Shown one piece after another: positions 8,441 through 17,269 of a DNA stretch of 64,000 nt. How positions within the stretch are numbered: the first letter of the stretch is position 1; each line of letters begins with the position of its first letter. Location: contig JAEUVX010000009.1 in the NCBI GenBank assembly GCA_016786615.1, positions 248,001 to 312,000 of the forward strand. The letters are read 5' to 3'. The notes beneath the pieces were generated by a model that saw only the letters and a program-made list of their open reading frames with translations, did no database searches and had not been told where the DNA came from. The stretch comes from Flavipsychrobacter sp. (GTDB taxonomy: Bacteria > Bacteroidota > Bacteroidia > Chitinophagales > Chitinophagaceae). The translations under genes and the position numbers were made by a program.

Positions 8441-8472
8441 AAAAAATAAAGCCCCGGTTTACGTGGCTTATT
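8441..8472 (-). terminator. Imperfect terminator of the 8490-9803 gene
   Basis: On the minus strand AATAAGCC and GGCTTTATT pair with one bulge around an 11-base loop, followed by a T-rich tract. It lies 18 bases after the stop at 8490. Confidence 0.5.
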
Positions 8473-8489
8473 ACATATATATAGTAAGA

Positions 8490-9803
8490 TTAATCTACCA
8501 GTTCGTATTTACGGATGTAGAGTTCCAGCCCCGGTTTGTCGATTGTAATATAAGTGGTACGTTCGCCGAACAGGTTGATGATATGGTCGTCCTGTAACTT
8601 TTGAGACAGGGTAGCGCGTGCTATATAGATACCCGGTTTCACATTGTAAGCCGTGAAAATAGCATTGTCGTTATCAGTAGTTTTTTTGGCCGGAATAATT
8701 TCTTTGCCGTTTACATTGTGCAGGGTGACAATTGTTTTAGCGAAGCCTTTGTTGAGGATATTATCCTTCTCATCATCGGACATGCCGCTATTATCGAGTT
8801 TTACCTCAATTTCCACATCAATGATTTCGCCATCTTTCTTTTTCTGTACAATGGTGGCGTTCAATTCCCCGTTTTGGTCAACAGTCATAGCTTCTACCGC
8901 TTCTATTTGCGATACATTGGCTGTAACAGGTATTTGCTGTGAAGAATATGCGACTGCAGGTTGCATATCTCCTTCATCATTGCCCGGTAGCACAAGGTGT
9001 TTCAGTTTGTCAAGGAAATTCATGAACCTGCCTGCAAAGAAACCTGCAATGAACGCGAATACGATAATACCCTGCCCGAGATTGGTACTGAGCGTTGTAT
9101 TGTTATTGAAGTAATTGTATGCCAGCAGGATGACTACCGTAAGAAACGGAGCATAGAAAAACTTGGCGAGCTGGTACATGATTTCTTTATTATCGAAACC
9201 GCGTTTATTATTGCGGCGCAATGCATTGCCTGTGGCAAATAATACACTGCAAACCACACCTATCACTACCCAAAACACCACTTCGGCATAAATAAGCGGC
9301 CCTGCCAGCCAGAAGTAAGAACGTACTTTCAGCTTATAGTCTGCCAGAAAAATGCCTACATCCTGTTGTGCGAATGTGCTGAGGTATTGCTTGAGAGATT
9401 GTAATTGTTCGGGGGATACTTTGCCGTCAAACTCACTATTGACATATAGCAATACTTTCTCAGCACGACAATTAATATCGCAGCCAAGCGTGTTGAGTGC
9501 ATTCACCTCATTTTGAGATACAGCTACATTGGATACGGAACTATCAATGAAATTTGCAGGTTGTGGAGATTCCTGCACGGTAATATTTGACTGACTGGTA
9601 AGTATGCGGTTGATATGACGAACCTGCTGATTGCTGAAAGTCGCATATTCGTAGCCCTGAATGCCATAATCTGAGTGGGTAGCAAAATAAATACCCGCCC
9701 AGGAAGCAATAAATATAATAAGGAAAGAGAACCACTTGCCGATAGTCCAGTATTCGGCATGCAGTATTGCGGTTTTGCCCCTTTCGCCTGTGTTAAACTC
9801 CAT
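8490..9803 (-). CDS. Unrecognised membrane protein with C-terminal beta domain
   Basis: 437 residues; no family recognised. Helix 1 is at about 23-42, then comes an extracytoplasmic region (43-165) with two cysteines close together (C108, C112). Helices 2-4 follow near 167-191, 217-235 and 244-262. A soluble C-terminal domain (about 295-437) contains VTLHNVNGKEIIPAK and NVKPGIYIARATL, resembling a carboxypeptidase-regulatory or transthyretin-like beta sandwich. The gene has its own promoter (9908-9915) and a long leader of about 95 bases that can form a hairpin. It may sense or respond at the envelope, but that is only a guess from topology. Confidence 0.75.
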   Translation of the reverse strand: MEFNTGERGKTAILHAEYWTIGKWFSFLIIFIASWAGIYFATHSDYGIQGYEYATFSNQQVRHINRILTSQSNITVQESPQPANFIDSSVSNVAVSQNEVNALNTLGCDINCRAEKVLLYVNSEFDGKVSPEQLQSLKQYLSTFAQQDVGIFLADYKLKVRSYFWLAGPLIYAEVVFWVVIGVVCSVLFATGNALRRNNKRGFDNKEIMYQLAKFFYAPFLTVVILLAYNYFNNNTTLSTNLGQGIIVFAFIAGFFAGRFMNFLDKLKHLVLPGNDEGDMQPAVAYSSQQIPVTANVSQIEAVEAMTVDQNGELNATIVQKKKDGEIIDVEIEVKLDNSGMSDDEKDNILNKGFAKTIVTLHNVNGKEIIPAKKTTDNDNAIFTAYNVKPGIYIARATLSQKLQDDHIINLFGERTTYITIDKPGLELYIRKYELVD

Positions 9804-9875
9804 TTTGTTTGTTTAAGAGATAGTCAGTTGTTTACTGAATGTTCTCTTATACTCTCTATATGTCCTGTCTCCATA

Positions 9876-9901
9876 CTTCCGAAAAGCTAAGCCTGCGGAA
9901 G
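9876..9901 (-). other. Hairpin at the 5' end of the leader of the 8490-9803 gene
   Basis: CTTCCG (9876-9881) and CGGAAG (9896-9901) are inverted around a 14-base loop, close to the predicted transcript start. It could stabilise the mRNA. No known riboswitch was recognised. Confidence 0.35.
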
Positions 9902-9907
9902 GATAAA

Positions 9908-9915
9908 CAAAGATA
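9908..9915 (-). promoter_or_regulatory. -7 promoter element for the 8490-9803 gene
   Basis: TATCTTTG on the minus strand, a full match to TAnnTTTG, about 105 bases before the start codon. Confidence 0.5.
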
Positions 9916-10098
9916 GCATTAAATACGAAACCAGTTCTATGCTTTACGAAAATGGTTAATGTTTAACGGGCTAATAACAAAAAGGGTGCAGCAAGCACAA
10001 AGTAGGAATGTTTATAACATGTGTATTTCATTGTAAGCTAACATTCACATAAGATTTATGTAACAATTATATGGGTAACTTTAGTATAACTAAAATAT

Positions 10099-10578
10099 AT
10101 GCCTATGTTATGGCGCACCTTTAGTGGAGAAACATTGAAACTGCCCGTGAAAAGCGCTGTTGAAAACACGATAATACGGGAGACGAATGCAGGCTGGAAG
10201 CTGAAAGTATGTATTGGCACAGACTCGCAGGTACGCGGTGGCGAAACGGAGTTTGCTACTGTTATCGTTTTCCTGCGCGAAAAGCATGGCGGCTTTATGT
10301 ACATCTGCAATGAAAAAACGAGGCAGCAGTACAGCATCAAAGAGCGTATGCTGGTAGAAGTAGCCAAGAGCATTGAGATAGCTTATGAGCTGTGCGACCT
10401 TTTCAACAAGTATGATGTGGACATGGAGGTACATGCCGACATTAATACGAATCCCCAGTTCAAGAGCAACGAAGCCCTCCGTGAGGCTATGGGCTACATA
10501 CTGGGTATGGGTTTTGCATTTAAAGCAAAACCAGAAGCGTTTGCCAGCAGTTGTTGTGCAGATAAGATAGTGAACTGA
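10099..10578 (+). CDS. RNase H-like YkuK family (DUF458) protein
   Basis: 159 residues. The first ATG at 10099 or the second at 10105 may be used. VCIGTDSQVRGGETEFATVI gives the first strand with the Asp of an RNase H-like fold, and VEVHADINTNPQFKSN-type residues near 112-122 give the second acidic site. The family (Bacillus YkuK) is conserved, and its substrate is unproven. The C-terminal end with two cysteines (SSCCADKIVN) is typical. Upstream, TAACTTTA (10076-10083) is a 7-of-8 -7 element. The gene is monocistronic and followed by a structured non-coding stretch. Confidence 0.85.
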   Translation: MPMLWRTFSGETLKLPVKSAVENTIIRETNAGWKLKVCIGTDSQVRGGETEFATVIVFLREKHGGFMYICNEKTRQQYSIKERMLVEVAKSIEIAYELCDLFNKYDVDMEVHADINTNPQFKSNEALREAMGYILGMGFAFKAKPEAFASSCCADKIVN

Positions 10579-10606
10579 CAACAGCATTTCCTACCATTGA
10601 TTGTAT

Positions 10607-10665
10607 GGCGATGGCATCGCCAAGGGGAAGTATCCCCGTTACCCCAAACCATTAACCACAGGTTT
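10607..10665 (+). other. Three consecutive hairpins in the intergenic region
   Basis: GGCGAT/ATCGCC (10607-10621), GGGGA/TCCCC (10624-10637) and AAACC/GGTTT (10646-10665) follow one another without a T tract. They could protect the 3' end of the upstream mRNA or belong to a leader of the next gene. No known RNA family was recognised. Confidence 0.4.
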
Positions 10666-10793
10666 AAAAACGGCCGGATTAATACTTTTTAATCATCTGA
10701 AATGCCTAATTCAGCCACATTTTGACGTATATGTGTGCTAAAAATATTACATTTACTATAACAGTTTACGGGGTATTTAACAGGTGTTTTAAA

Positions 10794-13700
10794 ATGGAAA
10801 AGTTATTCCGCTCTATTATTATATTTTCTTTATTGCCGCTTGCCGTTTTTGCAAAAACAGGTAATACAACGCTGGAGTTTGTTGCCAATAAAGGCCAGTG
10901 GGATGGACCTTTTTTGTATAAAAGCCTGTCGGGGGCGGGTATAATATACCTGGAACCGAAGGGGGTAACGTATCAACTGGAAGCGGTAGAAAACAGCACG
11001 AGAATACATGGCGTGAAAGAAGGGCATTTACCTGCGCCACAAGTATTGCGTTTTCATACCTATAAAGTGCATTTTGAAAATGCGCTGCAGGCAGAAGTAA
11101 GTGAAAGTAAACAGCAGCCACATTACTACAATTACTTTCTGGGCAATGATAAGAACAAATGGAAGAGTGGCATTCACCCAAGCCATGTAGTGGATTACAG
11201 GGGCATATATAAAAACATTGACCTGCATATAGCATCTGCAGACGCTGATTTGAAATATGACTTTATAGTACATGCAGGCGGTAATGCGGAAGACATAAAG
11301 CTAAGGTTTGAGGGAACGGCCGGATTGAGTTTAGAAAACGGTAACCTGCATGTAAAAACATCTGTAGGCACGCTTAAGGAACTGAAACCGTACGCGTATC
11401 AATATATAGATAATGAAAAAGTGGAGGTTGCCTGTAAGTACAGGCTGAGTGGCGATATCGTGAGTTATGTCTTCCCGAAAGGATATAATGATGCCTATAC
11501 ATTGGTGATAGACCCAACGGTAGTGTTTTCAACTTATACCGGCTCTACTGCCGATAATTTTGGTTTTACAGCAACGTATGATGATGCAGGTAATTTCTAT
11601 GCCGGCGGTATAACAAGTGGTAATGGATATCCGACATCAACCGGTGCTTATGATGTTAGCTATAACGGTGGGGGTACTTGTGGAGGAAATGCTTTCAGTT
11701 ATGATATGACTATTACCAAATTCAACCCTACAGGCACATCTATAGTGTATTCGACATACATAGGTGGTGGTGAAAATGACCAGCCACATAGTATGATAGT
11801 TGATGGTAACGGAGACCTTGTAATATCGGGGCGTACATGCTCTATCAACTACCCTACTACTGGTGGGGCATACAGTACCAATAACAGTGGCGGTTCAGAC
11901 ATAATAGTAACAACATTTAATCCAACCGGTACTGCACTAATAGGTTCTACATATATTGGTGGTTCTGCGGATGACGGGATGAACATATCCGGCAATTTCG
12001 GGGTATTCAACACGTCATTAAAACACAGTTATGGTGATGATTCGAGGAGTGAAGTAATTGTAGATAACAACAATAACGTTTATGTCGCCAGTTGTACAAA
12101 ATCAGCCAATTTCCCGGTGGTAAGTCCTCATCAGGGTTCACTGCAAGGTGCACAGGATGGCGTAATTGTGAAGTTAAATCCAACACTTACAACACTGTTG
12201 TGGAGTACGTTTATAGGTGGTAATGATAACGATGCGGCATATGCTCTGACATTAAACCGCAGCCAGTCATCATTATACGTATCAGGAGGTACGGCAAGTA
12301 ATAATTTCCCATCAACGTCGGGCACATTCAGCAGTAGTTATAATGGCGGTATTGCTGATGGATTTATACTGAAATTCCAGAATAGCGGAGCTTATCCGTT
12401 GTTGAGAGGTACTTTTATCGGTGGTGCCAGCTACGACCAGTCTTATGGTGTACAGACAGATACCAAAGGCTTTGTTTACGCTATGGGGCAGTCTTTGGGG
12501 AATGGTGTAAGTGTGTTTAATGCGACCTATTCCAATCCAAACTCCAGTCAATTTGTAATAAAACTTGATAGTAACCTGAACACGCGGATATATTCTACAG
12601 TATTTGGTTCGGGAAATTCAGGTTCGGTAAATATTACGCCAACAGCATTCTTAGTTGATACGTGTGAGAATGTATATATATCTGGTTGGGGAGGTACATT
12701 AGCAGGTTCCGGAGGTAGTACTTCGGGCATGCCCACCAATCTTGGTACACCTGCCCCCGCATTGCTGACCAATACTACAACCGGTGAAGATTTTTACTTC
12801 ATTGTTTTGCAAAAGAATGCATCCGCATTGTTATTCGGAGCTTTTTTTGGCAGTAGCAGTAAAGGGGATCATGTGGATGGAGGTACTAGCCGTTTTGATA
12901 AAAACGGTGTAATCTATCAGGCAATGTGCGGAGACTGTGGGGGAAATCCGAAAAACTCGGTACCAACTACAGCAGGCGCATACAGTACTACAAATGGTAA
13001 TGCTAACTGTAACCTTGTAGCATTGAAAATAGCTATGAACCTTGGTTCGGTAGATGCAAAATTCTCCATCACGCCACCAAAATTATGCGTTGGTGAGAGT
13101 GTTACATTTACAAATTCATCTTCAAATGCTACTAATTATGAGTGGAGTTTTGGTGATGGATCGCCTACTTTTTCAGGGATGACACCACCTCCTAAAACAT
13201 ATAATACTGCAGGTAATTATACTATAAGACTGATTGTCACTAACCCTAATGCTTGTTTTACCAGCGATACTGCCTATGTAGTAGTACAGGTAAGTGATAG
13301 TAAGATTGATGCAGGTTTTACTGCGACGGTTATAGATACCTGCGCACCATATACAGCATCATTTACCAATACATCTACCCATACAAGTGTACCTGCGGCA
13401 GGTACTGTATATACATGGGATTTCGGTGATGGCACTACACATACAGGTACAACACCGCCGAACAAAAATTATTCAAAGTCGGGTACTTATACCATAAAGC
13501 TGACCATGGCAAATGCAGGAGCATGTAACGACCCGGATACCGCTTTGCAAACCATCAGCTTTAAAAATGATTCGGTAAAAGCAGCTTTTGATGTGCCGGA
13601 GCTGAATTGTGTTTCCGATTCATTCAGGGTAACAAACAGGGCTGTAAATGCACTGACTTATTTGTGGAACTTCGGCGATGGTAAAACATCAACGGGTGTT

Positions 13701-14330
13701 GCGCCATCTCATAAATTTGATACGGTCGGTACCTTTAAAGTAACGATGTATGCTTTTAATCCTACTACCTGCAACAGGGTAGATTCTCAGACGAGATATA
13801 TAACATTAAATCCATCGCCCGAAGCAGACTTCAGCTATACACCGGTAGTGCCGGAGGTAAACGTACCTTATTATTTCACTAACAAATCGAAAGGTGCGGT
13901 AGAGTATTTCTGGAATTTTGGTGATGGCGCAAGCTCTACGGTCATTAATCCTGAGCATACATACAAACGATCTGGCAGCTATTCTGTATGCCTGGTAGCT
14001 ATGAATAAAGAAGGATGTACTGATACTGTATGTAAGCCATTGCTGGCAGATGTGCAGCCGTTGGCAGATATACCGAATGCCTTCAGCCCGAACGGTGATG
14101 GCAAAAATGACGTGCTGTATGTAAGAGGCTATGGTATTGAAACAATGAACCTGCGTATATACAACCGTTGGGGTGAAAAAGTATTTGAGTCTAATGATGT
14201 TGACTATGGATGGGATGGCACTGCAGGTGGTAAGCCGCAAGAGATAGAGGCATATGCATTTGTACTGAATGTGACTTTTACAGATGGCACTACATTCAAT
14301 AAAAAGGGAAATATTACTTTGTTAAGGTGA
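10794..14330 (+). CDS. Giant cell-surface protein with SBBP, PKD and type-B T9SS C-terminal domain
   Basis: 1178 residues from ATG 10794, chosen because a signal peptide (FRSIIIFSLLPLAVFAKT) follows. An N-terminal domain shared with SBBP-repeat proteins (about 30-240) leads into a beta-propeller-like region of repeated FSTYIGG and STFIGG motifs (about 245-740). Four PKD domains (from about 752, 839, 930 and 1010) each carry W-FGDG. The last 89 residues (IPNAFSPNGDGKNDVL, RIYNRWGEKVFES) are a gliding-motility-type CHU_C domain, the type-B sorting signal for the type IX secretion system. It is probably a secreted adhesin or gliding-associated protein. It sits four bases before its PorP/SprF-like partner. 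Confidence 0.92.
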   Translation: MEKLFRSIIIFSLLPLAVFAKTGNTTLEFVANKGQWDGPFLYKSLSGAGIIYLEPKGVTYQLEAVENSTRIHGVKEGHLPAPQVLRFHTYKVHFENALQAEVSESKQQPHYYNYFLGNDKNKWKSGIHPSHVVDYRGIYKNIDLHIASADADLKYDFIVHAGGNAEDIKLRFEGTAGLSLENGNLHVKTSVGTLKELKPYAYQYIDNEKVEVACKYRLSGDIVSYVFPKGYNDAYTLVIDPTVVFSTYTGSTADNFGFTATYDDAGNFYAGGITSGNGYPTSTGAYDVSYNGGGTCGGNAFSYDMTITKFNPTGTSIVYSTYIGGGENDQPHSMIVDGNGDLVISGRTCSINYPTTGGAYSTNNSGGSDIIVTTFNPTGTALIGSTYIGGSADDGMNISGNFGVFNTSLKHSYGDDSRSEVIVDNNNNVYVASCTKSANFPVVSPHQGSLQGAQDGVIVKLNPTLTTLLWSTFIGGNDNDAAYALTLNRSQSSLYVSGGTASNNFPSTSGTFSSSYNGGIADGFILKFQNSGAYPLLRGTFIGGASYDQSYGVQTDTKGFVYAMGQSLGNGVSVFNATYSNPNSSQFVIKLDSNLNTRIYSTVFGSGNSGSVNITPTAFLVDTCENVYISGWGGTLAGSGGSTSGMPTNLGTPAPALLTNTTTGEDFYFIVLQKNASALLFGAFFGSSSKGDHVDGGTSRFDKNGVIYQAMCGDCGGNPKNSVPTTAGAYSTTNGNANCNLVALKIAMNLGSVDAKFSITPPKLCVGESVTFTNSSSNATNYEWSFGDGSPTFSGMTPPPKTYNTAGNYTIRLIVTNPNACFTSDTAYVVVQVSDSKIDAGFTATVIDTCAPYTASFTNTSTHTSVPAAGTVYTWDFGDGTTHTGTTPPNKNYSKSGTYTIKLTMANAGACNDPDTALQTISFKNDSVKAAFDVPELNCVSDSFRVTNRAVNALTYLWNFGDGKTSTGVAPSHKFDTVGTFKVTMYAFNPTTCNRVDSQTRYITLNPSPEADFSYTPVVPEVNVPYYFTNKSKGAVEYFWNFGDGASSTVINPEHTYKRSGSYSVCLVAMNKEGCTDTVCKPLLADVQPLADIPNAFSPNGDGKNDVLYVRGYGIETMNLRIYNRWGEKVFESNDVDYGWDGTAGGKPQEIEAYAFVLNVTFTDGTTFNKKGNITLLR

Positions 14331-14334
14331 TAGT

Positions 14335-15354
14335 ATGAAGAAAGTTGTTTTTTTGACATTAAGTATTATAAGCAGTATTGCGGGTATGAAGGTATCTGCA
14401 CAAGGTTTGCATTTCTCGCAGTTTTATAATGCGCCATTATTGCTGAATCCTGCGAATACTGCATTGATGAGTGTGGATGATTATAGAGTTGGGGTCAACT
14501 ACCGTAGCCAATGGTCTAATGTACCTGTACCGTACAATACATTTTCTGCATACGGCGATTGCCAGTTGTTTTCGAATGCCGAAGGTACCAACTGGATGGG
14601 TATGGGTGCCGTATTTTATAATGATGTTGCAGGTGATGGCAATCTGAAGTTGACAAGAGGTGATTTCTCATTGGCATACCATGTGCAAACAGGTACCAGC
14701 TTTATGATTTCAGCCGGTTTGTCTGCAGCATATGCCACACGCAGCGTAGATTATAATAAGCTGACATTTGATATGCAGTGGGACAGGTTTAAGTTTGATA
14801 AAAACCTGCCAAACGGAGAACAGATAAACATAATACAAACCAATTTTTTTGATGTAGGTGGTGGGGTTAATTTTTCTTTTTTCCCAAATGAGGCCGTATT
14901 TATAAAACTGGGCGGCAGCGTAGCGCATATCAATCAGCCGACAGAAACGTTTTACAACCAGACCAATAAAATGGGCATACGCCCGATGATAAGCCTTGAC
15001 GGCACGTTTTTGCTTGAAAACAACATCAGCCTGAGCCCTGCTGTATATTATACATCTCAACGCGGAGCGCAGGAGATAGTTGCAGGCACATTAGTAGGTG
15101 CGACGGTATATGACAAGGGTAAAACAAATATCAGTGTGATAGCAGGCGGGCACTATCGTGTAAGCGATGCAGTGATAGCCTCTCTGGGTATGCAATTCGG
15201 TTCTTTGAGGATACTCAGCAGTTACGATTATACTACCTCTTCAATGACATCGGGAACTAAGATTGGCGGGGCTTTCGAGTTTTCCATCATGTATCAGGGA
15301 CAATACGGAGAAAGGGTGCGTACTGCCAAGAATATGAACTGCCCGCGTTTTTAA
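14335..15354 (+). CDS. PorP/SprF-family type IX secretion outer-membrane protein
   Basis: 339 residues: signal peptide (cut after KVSAQ), then GLHFSQFYNAPLLLNPANTAL, the typical opening of PorP/SprF proteins, followed by VGVNYRSQWSNVPVPYNTFSA and a 14-strand-like beta barrel. Family members help secrete or anchor specific type-B CTD cargo, as SprF does for SprB in Flavobacterium johnsoniae. The gene starts four bases after the giant PKD protein, so the two form a cargo/partner unit. This is a paralogue-type partner rather than the core PorP of the secretion locus, because no porK/L/M/N genes are near. Confidence 0.92.
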   Translation: MKKVVFLTLSIISSIAGMKVSAQGLHFSQFYNAPLLLNPANTALMSVDDYRVGVNYRSQWSNVPVPYNTFSAYGDCQLFSNAEGTNWMGMGAVFYNDVAGDGNLKLTRGDFSLAYHVQTGTSFMISAGLSAAYATRSVDYNKLTFDMQWDRFKFDKNLPNGEQINIIQTNFFDVGGGVNFSFFPNEAVFIKLGGSVAHINQPTETFYNQTNKMGIRPMISLDGTFLLENNISLSPAVYYTSQRGAQEIVAGTLVGATVYDKGKTNISVIAGGHYRVSDAVIASLGMQFGSLRILSSYDYTTSSMTSGTKIGGAFEFSIMYQGQYGERVRTAKNMNCPRF

Positions 15355-15380
15355 TTAACAAAACATTTGTTATGAATAAC

Positions 15381-15405
15381 GACACCACTTATTACTTTTG
15401 GTGTC
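15381..15405. promoter_or_regulatory. Inverted repeat spanning the response-regulator promoter
   Basis: GACACC (15381-15386) and GGTGTC (15400-15405) flank the -7 box. It could be an operator, or a weak hairpin ending the upstream operon; no T tract follows. Confidence 0.4.
15393..15400 (+). promoter_or_regulatory. -7 promoter element for the response regulator
   Basis: TACTTTTG, full match to TAnnTTTG, with TTTG at 15366-15369 about 23 bases upstream. A TTG start at 15398 would lie inside this box, so the ATG at 15422 is preferred. Confidence 0.6.
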
Positions 15406-15421
15406 AATACAACATATCCGT

Positions 15422-16126
15422 ATGGAAAACGAAAAATTTAAAGTGCTGTTGGTAGAAGATGATACCAACTTCGGACAAGTACTGAAAAACTACCTTGAAC
15501 TGAATGACTTTGTAGTAGAACTGGCTAGGGATGGTATACTGGGCTTAGCAGCATTCCGCCGCGAAAAATATGACATATGCCTGCTGGACGTGATGATGCC
15601 GAATATGGATGGCTTCACGCTGGCTGAAGAGATACGTAATGTAGATCCGGATATTCCTTTGTTCTTCCTGAGTGCCAAGAGCATGAAAGAAGATATCCTG
15701 AACGGCTACAAACTGGGTGCGGATGATTATATCACTAAACCTTTTGACAGTGAAGTATTGCTGCATAAGATAAAAGCCATCCTGAAACGCAACCAGGAGC
15801 TGCAGGAAAAACAACATTCACAGGTAGAGTTTATTGTAGGCCGTTACCAGTTCAACAGCAAGCTACGTACGCTGCAGTTTGATGGTGGTGAGCCACAGAC
15901 GCTTTCTCCGAAAGAAAATGAACTGTTGCTGATGCTGTGTGAATACAAGAATGACTTGTTGCCACGCGATGCAGCGTTGAAACGCATCTGGGGTAGCGAT
16001 ACCTACTTCAACGGTCGTAGTATGGACGTATACATTGCCAAGCTACGTAAATACCTAAAAGAAGACAGTACTGTGGAAATAGTAAACATTCACGGTAACG
16101 GCTTCCGCCTGGTGGTACCGGAATAA
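15422..16126 (+). CDS. OmpR/PhoB-family response regulator (orphan)
   Basis: 234 residues. The receiver domain (about 6-120) has the acidic pair E12-D13-D14, phospho-acceptor D56 (LLDVMMPNMDGF), S84 and K106 (YITKPF), all intact. A winged-helix OmpR-type DNA-binding domain fills about 135-234 (LSPKENELLLMLCEYKN, GRSMDVYIAKLRKYL, NIHGNGFRLVVPE). No histidine kinase is adjacent, so the partner is unknown. The gene follows the type IX cargo/PorP pair but has its own promoter and a strong terminator, so a functional link to that pair is only suggestive. A second gene of the same architecture is at 58541-59251. Confidence 0.93.
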   Translation: MENEKFKVLLVEDDTNFGQVLKNYLELNDFVVELARDGILGLAAFRREKYDICLLDVMMPNMDGFTLAEEIRNVDPDIPLFFLSAKSMKEDILNGYKLGADDYITKPFDSEVLLHKIKAILKRNQELQEKQHSQVEFIVGRYQFNSKLRTLQFDGGEPQTLSPKENELLLMLCEYKNDLLPRDAALKRIWGSDTYFNGRSMDVYIAKLRKYLKEDSTVEIVNIHGNGFRLVVPE

Positions 16127-16150
16127 TCAGATTATTTTCATGTTTTATAT

Positions 16151-16180
16151 ATAGGTGGCTTTTTGCCACCTATTTTATTT
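16151..16180 (+). terminator. Terminator of the response-regulator gene
   Basis: ATAGGTGGC and GCCACCTAT form a 9-bp stem with a T-only loop, followed by a T-rich tail. It starts 25 bases after the stop codon. Confidence 0.85.
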
Positions 16181-16233
16181 TAAGGCATACTGTTTAATCG
16201 TGGTTACTGTTCTTTTATTACTTTTACGCCCTC

Positions 16234-16998
16234 ATGAAGCATTTACCCAATCTGCTGACCTTAGCTAATTTGTTTTTTGGCTGTATAGCCATTGCATTTA
16301 CGCTCAATTCTCAGCCTTTTTTGTCTGTAGTAAATGGTGCCGAATACTGGATAATAGGTACTGAACAGGCTTATTGGGGCAGCATTTTTATATTTGCCGC
16401 AGCTGTATGCGATATGCTGGATGGTGCTGCTGCAAGGGCTTTGAAAGTGTTTTCGCCAATAGGTAAAGACTTGGATTCGCTGGCAGATGTAGTGTCATTT
16501 GGTGTAGCACCATCGATGATGCTATTTAAAATGTTGTGGGCATCTTACATGATGGATGCCGACGCAATGGATGTAAGTATGCTTGTAATGAGCCCGGCTT
16601 TTCTGGTAGCATGTTTTGGCGCACTGAGGCTGGCAAGATTCAATATTACGAGTACAGAACAAAAATCTTCATTTATAGGAATGCCGATACCCGCGGTTGG
16701 GGTGTTCGTAGCATTTTTGCCGCTAATTAACTGGTACAATCCTATGGGCTTAGGGCTGCTATTGCTGAATAAATGGGTGATATACCTGATAATAGCATTG
16801 CTCTGCTGGCTGATGGTGTCAAAAATCCGGTTTATCAAATTTATGCCTGCCCGTTGGCAGCCTGCGTATTACTGGCCGCAAGCCGTAATAATAGTTGCAG
16901 CTCTTGCATCAATACCAATGCTGCATGTGGCGGCTTTGCCATTTGCATTCATTCTATACATACTTTTGTCTTTTATTTACAAACCGAAAGAAGCATAA
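16234..16998 (+). CDS. pssA: CDP-diacylglycerol-serine O-phosphatidyltransferase
   Basis: 254 residues; integral membrane enzyme making phosphatidylserine from CDP-diacylglycerol and serine, the precursor of phosphatidylethanolamine. The CDP-alcohol phosphotransferase motif is complete: D60, D63-G64, A67-R68, G77, D81, D85. Several hydrophobic helices follow. The substrate is assigned from overall similarity to Bacteroidota PssA (MKHLPNLLTLANLFFGC); other CDP-alcohol transferases share the motif. A -7-like TACTTTTA lies at 16219-16226. It is the first gene of a tight cluster with purS, rsmI and an SDR gene. Confidence 0.9.
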   Translation: MKHLPNLLTLANLFFGCIAIAFTLNSQPFLSVVNGAEYWIIGTEQAYWGSIFIFAAAVCDMLDGAAARALKVFSPIGKDLDSLADVVSFGVAPSMMLFKMLWASYMMDADAMDVSMLVMSPAFLVACFGALRLARFNITSTEQKSSFIGMPIPAVGVFVAFLPLINWYNPMGLGLLLLNKWVIYLIIALLCWLMVSKIRFIKFMPARWQPAYYWPQAVIIVAALASIPMLHVAALPFAFILYILLSFIYKPKEA

Positions 16999-17010
16999 AA
17001 CAACATACAA

Positions 17011-17262
17011 ATGAAATATACTGCTCATATCAACGTAATGCCTTTGAAAGAATTGCTGGACCCGCAGGGTAAAGCAGTAAACAACAGCCTGCACAACCTC
17101 GGATTGACAGAAGTACAGGATGTACGCATAGGCAAGCATATAACATTGCATGTAGAAGCAGCCGACAAAGCATCTGCAGAGAATGCTGTGAAAGATGCAT
17201 GCAGCAAACTACTGGCAAATCCGGTAATGGAGTCTTACGAATTCAGCATTACAGAAGGATAA
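17011..17262 (+). CDS. purS: Phosphoribosylformylglycinamidine synthase subunit PurS
   Basis: 83 residues, the normal size. PurS is the small structural subunit that bridges PurQ and PurL in the fourth step of purine synthesis (FGAR to FGAM). KYTAHINVMPLKELLDPQGK and the following LHNLGLTEVQDVRIGK are family-typical. It starts 12 bases after pssA and 7 before rsmI, so the three are cotranscribed. purL and purQ are not in this window. Confidence 0.95.
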   Translation: MKYTAHINVMPLKELLDPQGKAVNNSLHNLGLTEVQDVRIGKHITLHVEAADKASAENAVKDACSKLLANPVMESYEFSITEG

Positions 17263-17269
17263 TACAGTT

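Noticed and set aside
13050-14060. PKD-encoding region as a DNA tandem repeat
   Set aside because: The four domains are similar only at protein level; the DNA copies are too diverged to be annotated as a repeat.
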